From Thalassomonas sp. M1454 (GTDB lineage: Bacteria > Pseudomonadota > Gammaproteobacteria > Enterobacterales > Alteromonadaceae), in the NCBI RefSeq assembly GCF_007097525.1, contig NZ_VKDD01000003.1, positions 248,001 through 312,000 on the forward strand: a stretch of 64,000 nt of DNA, in the 5' to 3' direction. Below, piece by piece: positions 55,165 to 62,938 of this stretch; the first letter of the stretch is position 1; each line of letters starts with the position of its first letter. A program made the position numbers and the translations under genes. Under the pieces are notes generated by a model that ran no database searches, was not told the origin of the DNA, and saw only the letters and a program-made list of their open reading frames with translations.

Positions 55165-55971
55165 ATGCCAAAATCTCCTGTTACTGTCAGTATAGAAAAC
55201 AACATTGCTTTAGTAACTCTTAATAAAGCAGAAAAAAGAAATGCGCTTGATATCCCTATGTTCAAAGCTTTAGACAAAGTGAGTAAGGAGCTAAAACAAA
55301 ATCGCGCTATTAGAGCTGTTATAGTAAATGCCAAAGGCGAAGATTTTTGTAGCGGTTTGGATATAAAGTCTGTGCTCAGTAATAAATCATCTGCCCTTTC
55401 CCTTCTTTTTAAGTGGCTACCAGGCCAAGCAAACTTAGCCCAAAGAGTATCGTATAATTGGCGTAAAATACCTGTCCCAGTCATCATGGCCATTCATGGT
55501 AGATGTTGGGGCGGTGGCTTACAAATCGCTCTTGGCGCCGACTTTAGAATAGCTCACGAGCAGGCAAGTTTTTCCGTAATGGAAGGTAAATGGGGCTTAA
55601 TACCTGACATGGCTGGTAACTTAGTCTTACGTGAAATATTAGCTAAAGATATAGCGTTAAAGCTGACAATGACAGCAGAGATTATTAGTGCCAAACAAGC
55701 ATTAAATTACGGTTTAATTACTGAGCTAAGTGATGAGCCTTTGCAATCAGCTTATGACTTGGCCAAGCAAGTAAGTGAGCGTTCACCTGATAGTGTTGCG
55801 GCAGTAAAAAAACTATTCCATAACAACTGGTTTAAAGCAGACTGGGTTATGTTAGCCAAAGAAAGCTATTACCAAATAAAAATATTACTTACTAAAAACC
55901 AAAAAATCGCAGTCAAAAAACAACTTAAACCAGAGCAGGCGCCAGACTATACTAAAAGGAATAATTGGTAA
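55165..55971 (+). CDS. enoyl-CoA hydratase/isomerase (crotonase) family protein
   Basis: 268 residues of the crotonase fold. The oxyanion motifs are FCSGLDIKSVL and GRCWGGGLQIALGADFRIA; the conserved Glu residues in the active loop appear in VMEGKWGLIPD. Possible roles are fatty-acid or aromatic beta-oxidation; the substrate is unknown. It is divergent from the zinc unit and its leader includes the Zur box, so weak co-regulation is possible. Confidence 0.88.
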   Translation: MPKSPVTVSIENNIALVTLNKAEKRNALDIPMFKALDKVSKELKQNRAIRAVIVNAKGEDFCSGLDIKSVLSNKSSALSLLFKWLPGQANLAQRVSYNWRKIPVPVIMAIHGRCWGGGLQIALGADFRIAHEQASFSVMEGKWGLIPDMAGNLVLREILAKDIALKLTMTAEIISAKQALNYGLITELSDEPLQSAYDLAKQVSERSPDSVAAVKKLFHNNWFKADWVMLAKESYYQIKILLTKNQKIAVKKQLKPEQAPDYTKRNNW

Positions 55972-56000
55972 GAGTAGATTTAAGCAATTGAACTTTTTAT

Positions 56001-56359
56001 CTATAGAACTAAATAAGCGGCAAAAATAGCCCATGAAGCAACTAACAAAACCCAAGGTAAAATATTTTGCTTTGCACTATTATCTCCAACTGATTGCGGT
56101 TGTAATTGAGCGCTAGGCGTAGCTTTGTTTTTAAGTTTTTTCTTAGCTTTATCTGCTTCTCTAGCCTTGGCTTTGTGCTGTTTTTTATAAAGCTCAATGC
56201 CCTTTTGAATGCCTTGCTCTATCAGCTTAGTTTGCTCTTTGCTTTGACCTGGTTTCTTAATGCCATTAGCTATAGTTGTAGCCGCTTGTTGAGTTTCAAC
56301 AGAGGGCTTTGCAGCTTTTGAGGTAGTTGCAGGGTTTGTTTTTTTGTTGCTTTTGGCAT
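56001..56359 (-). pseudogene. DUF2956 family protein, reading frame broken at an A7 tract
   Basis: The minus strand carries, without a usable start in its own frame, a DUF2956 protein: TNPATTSKAAKPSVETQQAA, then IKKPGQSKEQTKLIEQGIQKG, IELYKKQHKAKAREADKAKKKLKNK and a C-terminal membrane helix LPWVLLVASWAIFAAYLVL. The only ATG (56359) is in another frame, joined to it by one extra base. The frame switch falls on a run of seven A (plus strand 56339-56345) that forms A_AAA_AAA, a -1 slippery heptamer. It lies 15 bases after the stop of the M14 gene. Expected length about 119 residues. Sequencing error, frameshift or recoding are all possible. Confidence 0.75.
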
Positions 56360-56374
56360 AAGTTAAAAATTCGA

Positions 56375-57493
56375 TTAATTGCTAATAGTGAAATAATTGG
56401 TAAATAGCTTATACAGCTCAGTACCTTGATGCACACTCGCTGAAGCAAAGTGCAATATTGGCAAAACATCTTCTTCAAGGGTTAGGTAATGTAATGCATC
56501 ACCATCGCCGTAATTATCCATGCGTAAAATACGGGCTAAAGGCTCACCTTTGGCTAACGGTTTACCAAATTCAGCAAGGTAATCTACCATACCGCCCATA
56601 GGCGAATAATATTGCTTATAATCTTTTAAATAACAGGCATAGCGTGTCATTTTTTCGGGCTGATAGTTATTTGAACTCAGCACATTTTTGTATTGTAAAT
56701 AAGATAAAATACTTTGCGCATCGATTAATGCTTCATCTAAATCGATTAATTCCTGCGAGCCCAGCTCAACAGTAAAGCTTTCTTTGTCAAAGTTTAACTC
56801 TCTGCCTTGTTTGGCAAAGGCATCTGTTAAATACCACCAAGGGCAAAATGTTGCTTCATCCATCGCGCCAGCAAAGCCATTGGGAATAAAAATAGTGTGA
56901 GCAATATTAAAGTAATTAGCACTATCTTTGGCGTATTCTGGGCAATATAAGTGCTTAGATGAAACAGGACCAGTATGTAAGTCTAAAACAATATCTGCTT
57001 GATGAGCCATTTCTTGTAATTGATAAGCAATGCGCCTGCCTGTAGTTAAACCATAATTGTTATGATTTAGCTTATCTTGAATATCGCTTAGCATTTTTTG
57101 TTTAAATGCACTCTTTATAACTTCTATATCAGCATCAGCGAATTCTTTGGCAAAAGGTTCAATAATCGATTGCTCAAAATGATACATGCGGTTCCAATTA
57201 ACCCCAGTGATTGGATCAAATCGGCCTAAGGTGTATTCACCATTTTTATGATTACAACCAATTGGGTTGGCATACGGAACTAAGGTTATATCACCCGCCA
57301 AAGTTTCCTTTTGTAGCAGCTCTAATAGCTGATAAATAACGGCATTACCTTGAACTTCGGCGCCATGGATATTGGCTTGAATGTATACTGAAGGTCCCTT
57401 ACCGCTACCCGCTAAACGATAAACAGGGATCGTTAACGAAACGCCGCTGGCCATTTCGCCAACGGTTAACAATTCTTTTGAAAAATTATTCAT
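56375..57493 (-). CDS. succinylglutamate desuccinylase/aspartoacylase family (M14) protein
   Basis: Zinc-dependent deacylase of 372 residues. Zinc ligands are in QANIHGAEVQGN (His, Glu) and VLDLHTGP (His); the catalytic Glu is probably in FTVELGSQEL. A C-terminal beta domain follows. Relatives remove acyl groups from N-acylated amino acids (AstE, aspartoacylase). It follows dapA after 9 bp behind a lysine riboswitch, so a substrate in the lysine/diaminopimelate pathway is likely (for example N-acyl-diaminopimelate or N-acyl-lysine). Confidence 0.88.
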   Translation of the reverse strand: MNNFSKELLTVGEMASGVSLTIPVYRLAGSGKGPSVYIQANIHGAEVQGNAVIYQLLELLQKETLAGDITLVPYANPIGCNHKNGEYTLGRFDPITGVNWNRMYHFEQSIIEPFAKEFADADIEVIKSAFKQKMLSDIQDKLNHNNYGLTTGRRIAYQLQEMAHQADIVLDLHTGPVSSKHLYCPEYAKDSANYFNIAHTIFIPNGFAGAMDEATFCPWWYLTDAFAKQGRELNFDKESFTVELGSQELIDLDEALIDAQSILSYLQYKNVLSSNNYQPEKMTRYACYLKDYKQYYSPMGGMVDYLAEFGKPLAKGEPLARILRMDNYGDGDALHYLTLEEDVLPILHFASASVHQGTELYKLFTNYFTISN

Positions 57494-57502
57494 TTAGGTT
57501 AA

Positions 57503-58423
57503 TTACTTAACAGCACGTAAATGAGATCTACTTTGACATAACCAATCGGTAATAGCCGCGTCAGCCGCAAGGATCCCTTGGTCATTAGTTAATTCTAAAT
57601 GCGTTAAAGGAGCGCGTAAAACTGGCGTGTTTAGCACGCTTTGCTTGTGCATCAATACTTTTACAGGAATAGGATTGGCTACTTCAAATAATGCATTGGT
57701 AGCATCAAACCAAACACTAGCAAGCCCCTTGGTTTCACCATTTAAACATTTTTGTACGTATAAATTAGTTGCTTCAGGCCAAGCATTTGCACAAACCGAT
57801 ACTAAGCCAACAGCACCTGCGCCAGCTAAAAGAGGCATTAACGGATCATCACCTGAGTACATTTTCATTGTAGGTGCCGCTTTTTGGTATGCTAAAAATT
57901 GGCTAACATCACCACTTGCTTCTTTCATTGCCCATAAATTTTTATGGTCAGCAATATTCTTAATTGTTTGTACTGGGATACTAACAGCACTTCGGCCTGG
58001 CACATTATAAATCATACAAGGATGCTCGGCTGCATCAAGTAACGCTTCAAACCACTGGGTTTGACCAACCACACCTGGCTTGGCATACATTGGCGTGCCA
58101 AGTAAAAAACTATGTATAGGCAGGCTATTACACTGCTTTATCCAAGCAATCTGAGTTGATAAGTTAGCACCTCCAACAGCAACCATTAGCGGTACATTTG
58201 GTTTTAAGTCACAAATGTACTGTACAATTTTTAACTGCTCGTCCAATTCAATGGCTAAACCTTCACCGGTACTGCCACAAATTAGGATACCATTACCGGC
58301 TTGTTGTTGGTCATCAACCAATTTATCTAAACAGCTATAATCGACTTCACCGTGTTGGTCAAATGGCGTAACTAAAGCTGTCCATAAAGGAAAATTGTTC
58401 AGGTTATTTTGCGAACTTGTCAT
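57503..58423 (-). CDS. dapA: 4-hydroxy-tetrahydrodipicolinate synthase family (DapA-like)
   Basis: Class I aldolase-type lyase of the DHDPS family, about 306 residues from the ATG at 58423 (GAGA lies 7 bases upstream; an earlier ATG at 58438 is in frame). Key motifs are LWTALVTPFD, CGSTGEGLAIELDEQ, YNVPGRSAVS and the Schiff-base Lys in WAMKEASGD. Condenses pyruvate and aspartate semialdehyde in lysine synthesis. A lysine riboswitch precedes it, supporting this role over other family activities. Confidence 0.88.
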   Translation of the reverse strand: MTSSQNNLNNFPLWTALVTPFDQHGEVDYSCLDKLVDDQQQAGNGILICGSTGEGLAIELDEQLKIVQYICDLKPNVPLMVAVGGANLSTQIAWIKQCNSLPIHSFLLGTPMYAKPGVVGQTQWFEALLDAAEHPCMIYNVPGRSAVSIPVQTIKNIADHKNLWAMKEASGDVSQFLAYQKAAPTMKMYSGDDPLMPLLAGAGAVGLVSVCANAWPEATNLYVQKCLNGETKGLASVWFDATNALFEVANPIPVKVLMHKQSVLNTPVLRAPLTHLELTNDQGILAADAAITDWLCQSRSHLRAVK

Positions 58424-58548
58424 TTTAAATCTCATCACTTGATAATAATGCAGCTATAACACTGTTTATTAATTTAAACAGTATAGCAATATCTAAGCTT
58501 AATATAGGCAATGGCATGATTAGGAATTCGTACAAATAAATGCACAAA

Positions 58549-58720
58549 GACCAGAAGCGCTCCACTATATAAGCATGTGGCAGCCGAAGGGATTCAACCC
58601 AATCGTCCGATACAAGCAAGACCAAACTAACTTGTACCTCGGCATTAATCCCCCTCGTTATTTGTCATTGGAGTTTGATCTCCTCAAAATAACTACCTGG
58701 TTAATGCTCCTCTTCTGGCC
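58549..58720 (-). promoter_or_regulatory. lysine riboswitch (L box) upstream of dapA
   Basis: The minus-strand leader carries in order the conserved L-box blocks: GGCCAGAAGAGGAGC (P1 5' side), TTTTGAGGAGATCAAACTCC, CGAGGGGGATTAATGCCGAGG, TTGGGTTGAATCCCTTCGGC, TGCCAC, and GTGGAGCGCTTCTGGTC (P1 3' side). The E. coli lysC leader has the same string of motifs, including AGAAGAGG, GAGGGGG, GCCGAGG and the GAATCCCC loop. It ends about 125 bases before the dapA start; a weak hairpin with ACTGTTTA arms follows (near 58480). Turns off the unit when lysine is high. Confidence 0.9.
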
Positions 58721-58960
58721 CTCAATATAAGGGCAGTAATAAAATATTTTCATATTCTAAGAATGTCGCTATTTAACCACTTCATCATAAGTTTTTCAAT
58801 ATCATAAACGCATAGTTTGCAACTAAATGGTTATTTGTCAGTAAATATTATCTTTTTAACGTCTATATTTAGTAAAAAGCGTATTTAATCGTTTACTAAA
58901 GTCACACAAACGATGAAAATAGCGCCACTATATTGTTAGCCATTAAAAAGAGCATTTTGC

Positions 58961-60004
58961 ATGTCATTATCGAACCCTTCACAACTGTTACTTCGAAATA
59001 GTGAATTACTAAAGAGTAATCACCCACTAGTCGTCGGCTGCCCTGATAATGAATTTTTAGCAGAGTTAATTAGCATTAACCCACAAGCACAAATAACAAG
59101 TTATCAAACTCACTTTGGCTTTTATCAAAATACAAAAGCAAGATATCAAGATTCGGTAACAAGCTGCTTTGCTGCAAGTTATGAAAATCCAACGTCTAAC
59201 AAGCACGACTTAGCTATTATTTATTTTCCAAAATCAAAACCTGAGTACCAATTTTTATTGGCAATGTTAGCGCCTCACATGGCTGAGGGAGCAAACATTT
59301 TAGTGGTGGGTGAAAATAAAGGCGGAGTTAAATCTTGCGAGAAGTTAAGCACAAAATACTCTAGCTGTTCAAACAAGATAGACTCAGCTCGGCACTGCTC
59401 TTTGTTCTCTGTAGAATTTAATAACCAAGACTTTAGCTTTGATATTAATGACTTTTACAAAGAGTTTAATATCGACGTAGCAGGTATTAAGCTGAAAGTT
59501 GCTTCACTACCTGGTGTATTTAGTAGCGGTTCACTAGATAATGGTACACGCATCTTATTAGAAAATTTACCATCGCAAATCACCGGTTCAGTATTAGACT
59601 TTGGCTGTGGAGCTGGGATCATTGGTGCATTTATTAATAAAACTGATCCAACAACTAAAGTTGACCTAGTTGATGTAAGTGCCCTTGCAATTGCAAGCTC
59701 AATAAAAACATTAGAATTAAATCAACTTAAAGGTAAAGTATTTGCCTCTGACGCATTATCTAATGTTAGCGCTCAGTACAACAGCGTAATATCAAATCCT
59801 CCGTTTCACCAAGGTATTAAAACCAACTACCATGCAACAGAGTCTTTCTTGAAATATATTAAGCAGCATATGACTAAAAATGCCAACTTAACTATTGTGG
59901 CCAATAACTTTCTTAAATATGCGCCAATATTAAAGGCTGAAATCGCCGAGCCAGAACTTCTTATTAACAGCAAAGGTTTCGCCGTTCACTACTGTAAAAA
60001 GTAA
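58961..60004 (+). CDS. rsmC: 16S rRNA (guanine1207-N2)-methyltransferase
   Basis: 347 residues. Inactive N-terminal methyltransferase-like half, then a SAM-binding half with GSVLDFGCGAGIIGAFI and the catalytic NPPF motif in NSVISNPPFHQGIK. Modifies G1207 of 16S rRNA. Single gene, divergent from dapA with a shared leader region. Confidence 0.93.
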   Translation: MSLSNPSQLLLRNSELLKSNHPLVVGCPDNEFLAELISINPQAQITSYQTHFGFYQNTKARYQDSVTSCFAASYENPTSNKHDLAIIYFPKSKPEYQFLLAMLAPHMAEGANILVVGENKGGVKSCEKLSTKYSSCSNKIDSARHCSLFSVEFNNQDFSFDINDFYKEFNIDVAGIKLKVASLPGVFSSGSLDNGTRILLENLPSQITGSVLDFGCGAGIIGAFINKTDPTTKVDLVDVSALAIASSIKTLELNQLKGKVFASDALSNVSAQYNSVISNPPFHQGIKTNYHATESFLKYIKQHMTKNANLTIVANNFLKYAPILKAEIAEPELLINSKGFAVHYCKK

Positions 60005-60420
60005 TTATGTTGGATTTTTGAACTAAAAGATAAACCTAGTGTTCACCCCAAGTTAAATTGATGTTAGCGCAACACCAATTTAACTTGTTGATCATCTATT
60101 TTTTCGATAATTAATGACATCCTTACCTCAATTTTCCTTAAAAATTACAATTTGTTTCATTTTTACTTTTAACACAAACGTCCAAATAAAATAATCATAA
60201 CCATACAAATCAACAAGATAGCATTAAATAACAGCTATTTTAGTTGCTCATAAATCTTACATTTTTACAACAATTTCACCATTGTTTACTTTTTAACTTG
60301 CTCTATCATATACATCATTAATTTAAAGGCAGAATTTATATCGCGAATGTGAAGCGTATAAGTTTTAACCGACTTGCTAACTATATAGAGGTTAGCTATC
60401 AGTTTTTTATCGAGGTATAT
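60005..60420. other. gap between rsmC and arcA
   Basis: Contains the 16-bp inverted repeat at 60050-60086 and an AT-rich arcA leader with several TATAAT-like stretches. No further gene is seen. Confidence 0.5.
60050..60086. repeat. 16-bp inverted repeat downstream of rsmC
   Basis: Arms AAGTTAAATTGATGTT and AACACCAATTTAACTT pair at 15 of 16 positions (the exception is A.C, or G.U in the minus-strand RNA) around loop AGCGC. No T tract follows in the sense direction, so it is a hairpin or repeat rather than a clear terminator. Confidence 0.6.
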
Positions 60421-61137
60421 ATGACAAACCAAGCACAGATTTTAATTGTTGAAGACGAAGAAGTAACACGCTTAAATTTAAAGAACTTGTTTGAAGCAGA
60501 AGGCTACACAACATTCGTAGCAGCTAACGGCGACAGCATGGCAGAGAAACTTCAAAGCAACAAAATAGATTTAGTGTTAATGGACATTAATCTACCTGGT
60601 AAGAACGGCTTATTATTAGCACGTGAATTATTAGAGAAAAACAGCACAGGTCTTATGTTTATCACTGGTCGCGATAGCGATGTTGATAAAGTATTAGGCT
60701 TAGAGATTGGTGCTGATGACTACGTTACTAAACCATTTAACCCTCGCGAGTTAACTATTCGTGTTCGTAATTTATTAAAACGTATTCAACAAACAGATGT
60801 AAACACACCTGTTGCTGATACTGCTATGATCCAATTTAACAACTGGAACTTAGATCCAAACTCTCGTCGTATGACGTCTCCACAAGGTGAAACTTTCCCA
60901 ATCCCTCGTGGTGAATACCGTGCATTACGTTTATTAATGGCTAACAGTGGTAAAATCGTAACTCGTCAACAGCTTATCCAAGAAATGACTGGTCGTGATT
61001 TACGTGAAAATGACCGTACTGTAGACGTTACTATTCGTCGCTTACGTAAGCACTTTGAAACTGACAATACTAACTCAGAATTTATCAATACGATCCACGG
61101 TGAAGGTTACCGTTTCGTAGGAACTTTAGAAGCTTAA
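60421..61137 (+). CDS. arcA: two-component response regulator ArcA
   Basis: OmpR-family regulator of respiratory control, 238 residues (E. coli 238). Receiver domain with phospho-Asp55 (VLMDINLPGKNGLLLAREL), Lys in DDYVTKPFNPREL, then the winged helix with TVDVTIRRLRKHFE and the end IHGEGYRFVG. The start at 60421 follows a GAGG ribosome-binding site; the frame is open 24 codons upstream but the family starts here. It is convergent with the HptA-like gene; the two share the terminator at 61168-61197. Confidence 0.96.
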   Translation: MTNQAQILIVEDEEVTRLNLKNLFEAEGYTTFVAANGDSMAEKLQSNKIDLVLMDINLPGKNGLLLARELLEKNSTGLMFITGRDSDVDKVLGLEIGADDYVTKPFNPRELTIRVRNLLKRIQQTDVNTPVADTAMIQFNNWNLDPNSRRMTSPQGETFPIPRGEYRALRLLMANSGKIVTRQQLIQEMTGRDLRENDRTVDVTIRRLRKHFETDNTNSEFINTIHGEGYRFVGTLEA

Positions 61138-61167
61138 TAAGCCCTAACGTTCAAACTAAATAGATAG

Positions 61168-61197
61168 AAATGGCTAACCTTGTGTTAGCCATTTTTT
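61168..61197. terminator. bidirectional terminator between arcA and hptA
   Basis: AAATGGCTAAC, loop of 5, GTTAGCCATTT with T run. It overlaps the last codons of the HptA-like gene. Confidence 0.85.
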
Positions 61198-61518
61198 TAT
61201 TGCCTGAATACTTTCTTTATTCAACGATTCTAACTTTTCTAAAGCTACACTTAACACTGCAAAATCATCTTTACTGTACTCTAACTCTTTCACTTGGTTA
61301 AATACCTGCTTCAGACCAGTATTACCCGAAGCGCTTTTTAAAATGTGACAGCTTTCTTGCCAATTGGCATAGTTTTGCTCGGCAACAGCTTGCTTTAATT
61401 TATCTATATATAATTGCGACTGTTCAACATAAAGGTCTACTGTTTCGCTAAATACTTCGATGCCTAATACATCTTTGTATTGACCGGCGATTTCTAAATC
61501 TAATAATTCCATATGCAT
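61174..61518 (-). CDS. hptA: HPt domain protein, HptA-like
   Basis: 114 residues forming only a histidine phosphotransfer helical bundle, with phospho-His58 in ESCHILKSASGNTG. In Shewanella oneidensis a free HPt protein (HptA) relays phosphate from the sensor ArcS to ArcA, because the kinase there lacks the HPt domain. Here the gene is adjacent and convergent to arcA, which supports the same role. Name by analogy; an orphan HPt of another system is possible. Confidence 0.8.
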   Translation of the reverse strand: MHMELLDLEIAGQYKDVLGIEVFSETVDLYVEQSQLYIDKLKQAVAEQNYANWQESCHILKSASGNTGLKQVFNQVKELEYSKDDFAVLSVALEKLESLNKESIQAIKKWLTQG

Positions 61519-61900
61519 ACCATTTTAATGAACATCCTATTGGCAACATAGCATGAAAAATCGGCTATTGACGAATGAAATATTCAATTTTTAAGCAATA
61601 ACACAAAGAAGAAACCAACACCTTACAAACCATTAACTTATGCACCACCTTAATTAACATAAGTCATCAACACAGCGCGAAAACATTGATTTTGCCTTGA
61701 TATTACTGCAGAATAGCCGACCAATTTACTAGGTCTTTAGTTTTTTTGTTTTAATTTTTGCTAAAACAGAAATAAAAGTAAAACTTTATCTGCAAATTAG
61801 TTAGAATACGCGCCTTAAAAACTAAGTAGTACCTACAAAACTAAGTACTACTTACTAGTAAAACTCATTAATCAGTAACGATAAAGTAAGCGGAGCACTA
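61519..61900. other. gap between hptA and folE2
   Basis: Contains the start region of hptA and the folE2 leader. A TAGAAT -10-like element (61803) and two near-identical tandem 19-20-mers (61817-61855) are seen; no other gene. Confidence 0.5.
61817..61855. repeat. tandem direct repeat in the folE2 leader
   Basis: AAAAACTAAGTAGTACCTAC is followed at once by AAAACTAAGTACTACTTAC. Two units of 20 and 19 bases with few differences, about 45-85 bp before the folE2 start. Confidence 0.6.
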
Positions 61901-62827
61901 ATGCCGACATCAATGCCAGATATAGCCAACCACACTACGGCACAAACCGAAGGTACTCTAGACAGGGTAGGTATGGGCAACATTGAAATGCCAATAATGG
62001 TTTCAGCCAAAGATGAAGCTGAAAAAATGGTTTCTGCTCACATTGACGCTTTTGTAAATTTAAATGATGCACAGGCGAAAGGCATTCACATGTCTCGCTT
62101 GTACTTATTACTTGATGACCTTTCAAGTGGCAACACATTAAACTATCAATCACTAATCGAGCTATTAAATGAATTTATCAGCTCGCATCATGATTTAAGT
62201 GATACTGCTTATGTAAAATTTAGCTTTGACTACCCGATGCGCCGTAAAGCATTAGTAAGTGGTAAGTTAGGCTGGAGAGTTTACCCGGTAACTATTGTTG
62301 GTAAATTAGAAAAAGGCGTATTTGATATTGAGCTATGTGTAGATATTGCTTATTCATCAACATGTCCATGTTCAGCAGCTTTAGCTCGCCAATTAATTCA
62401 AAAAGCATTTACTGAAAAATTTGCCGAGCAAGACAGTGTAGCCAAAGAAGATATCCACCAATGGCTTGGCACTTCAGAAGGTATTGTGGCTACGCCGCAC
62501 AGCCAACGTTCAATCGCTGAAATTAAAGTTAAACTAAATGAATCAGTAAGCTCATTCCCTATCACTGATGTGGTAGATACGGTAGAAACTGCATTACAAA
62601 CGCCAGTACAAGCTGCGGTTAAACGTGAAGATGAGCAAGAGTTTGCTCGTTTAAATGGTCAAAACCTAATGTTTTGTGAAGATGCCGCTCGCCGCGTACA
62701 ACACGCGATGAACTTAGTACAAGGTTATGATGATTTCTGGGTTAAGATAAACCACTTAGAATCATTACACGCCCACGATGCTGTTGCAGTAACAACCAAA
62801 GGTTTAGCAAACGGTTATAAAGCATAG
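61901..62827 (+). CDS. folE2: GTP cyclohydrolase FolE2 (type IB)
   Basis: First enzyme of tetrahydrofolate synthesis, zinc-independent alternative to FolE. 308 residues with [14 protein letters not shown] near the start, [17 protein letters not shown], and the metal Cys in [15 protein letters not shown]. FolE2 genes are often under Zur in bacteria that also have FolE; no Zur box is seen here in the leader. A terminator follows. Confidence 0.94.
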   Translation: MPTSMPDIANHTTAQTEGTLDRVGMGNIEMPIMVSAKDEAEKMVSAHIDAFVNLNDAQAKGIHMSRLYLLLDDLSSGNTLNYQSLIELLNEFISSHHDLSDTAYVKFSFDYPMRRKALVSGKLGWRVYPVTIVGKLEKGVFDIELCVDIAYSSTCPCSAALARQLIQKAFTEKFAEQDSVAKEDIHQWLGTSEGIVATPHSQRSIAEIKVKLNESVSSFPITDVVDTVETALQTPVQAAVKREDEQEFARLNGQNLMFCEDAARRVQHAMNLVQGYDDFWVKINHLESLHAHDAVAVTTKGLANGYKA

Positions 62828-62846
62828 CTTCAAATATTAAAAAGAT

Positions 62847-62871
62847 AAGCCAGCATTAAGCTGGCTTTTTT
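62847..62871 (+). terminator. terminator of folE2
   Basis: AAGCCAGC, loop ATTAA, GCTGGCTT followed by T6. Confidence 0.88.
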
Positions 62872-62938
62872 GAAAAAATAGAACGCTATGAATTACCAAA
62901 GCGCTTAACAATCAGTAGCTAAAAGTCATTTACTGCTT

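Noticed and set aside
56106-56321. Plus-strand 71-codon frame near 56.2 kb
   Set aside because: It lies antisense to the DUF2956 coding region, which has strong family motifs, and shows only a Phe/Leu-rich sequence typical of the reverse of Lys/Glu-rich coding DNA.
58570-58625. Possible tRNA gene with T-loop-like GGGTTGAATCCC
   Set aside because: No anticodon arm or acceptor pairing could be built; the motif is part of the lysine riboswitch.
61740-61900. Zur box before folE2
   Set aside because: folE2 is often Zur-controlled, so I looked for a palindrome like that at 55053; none is present.
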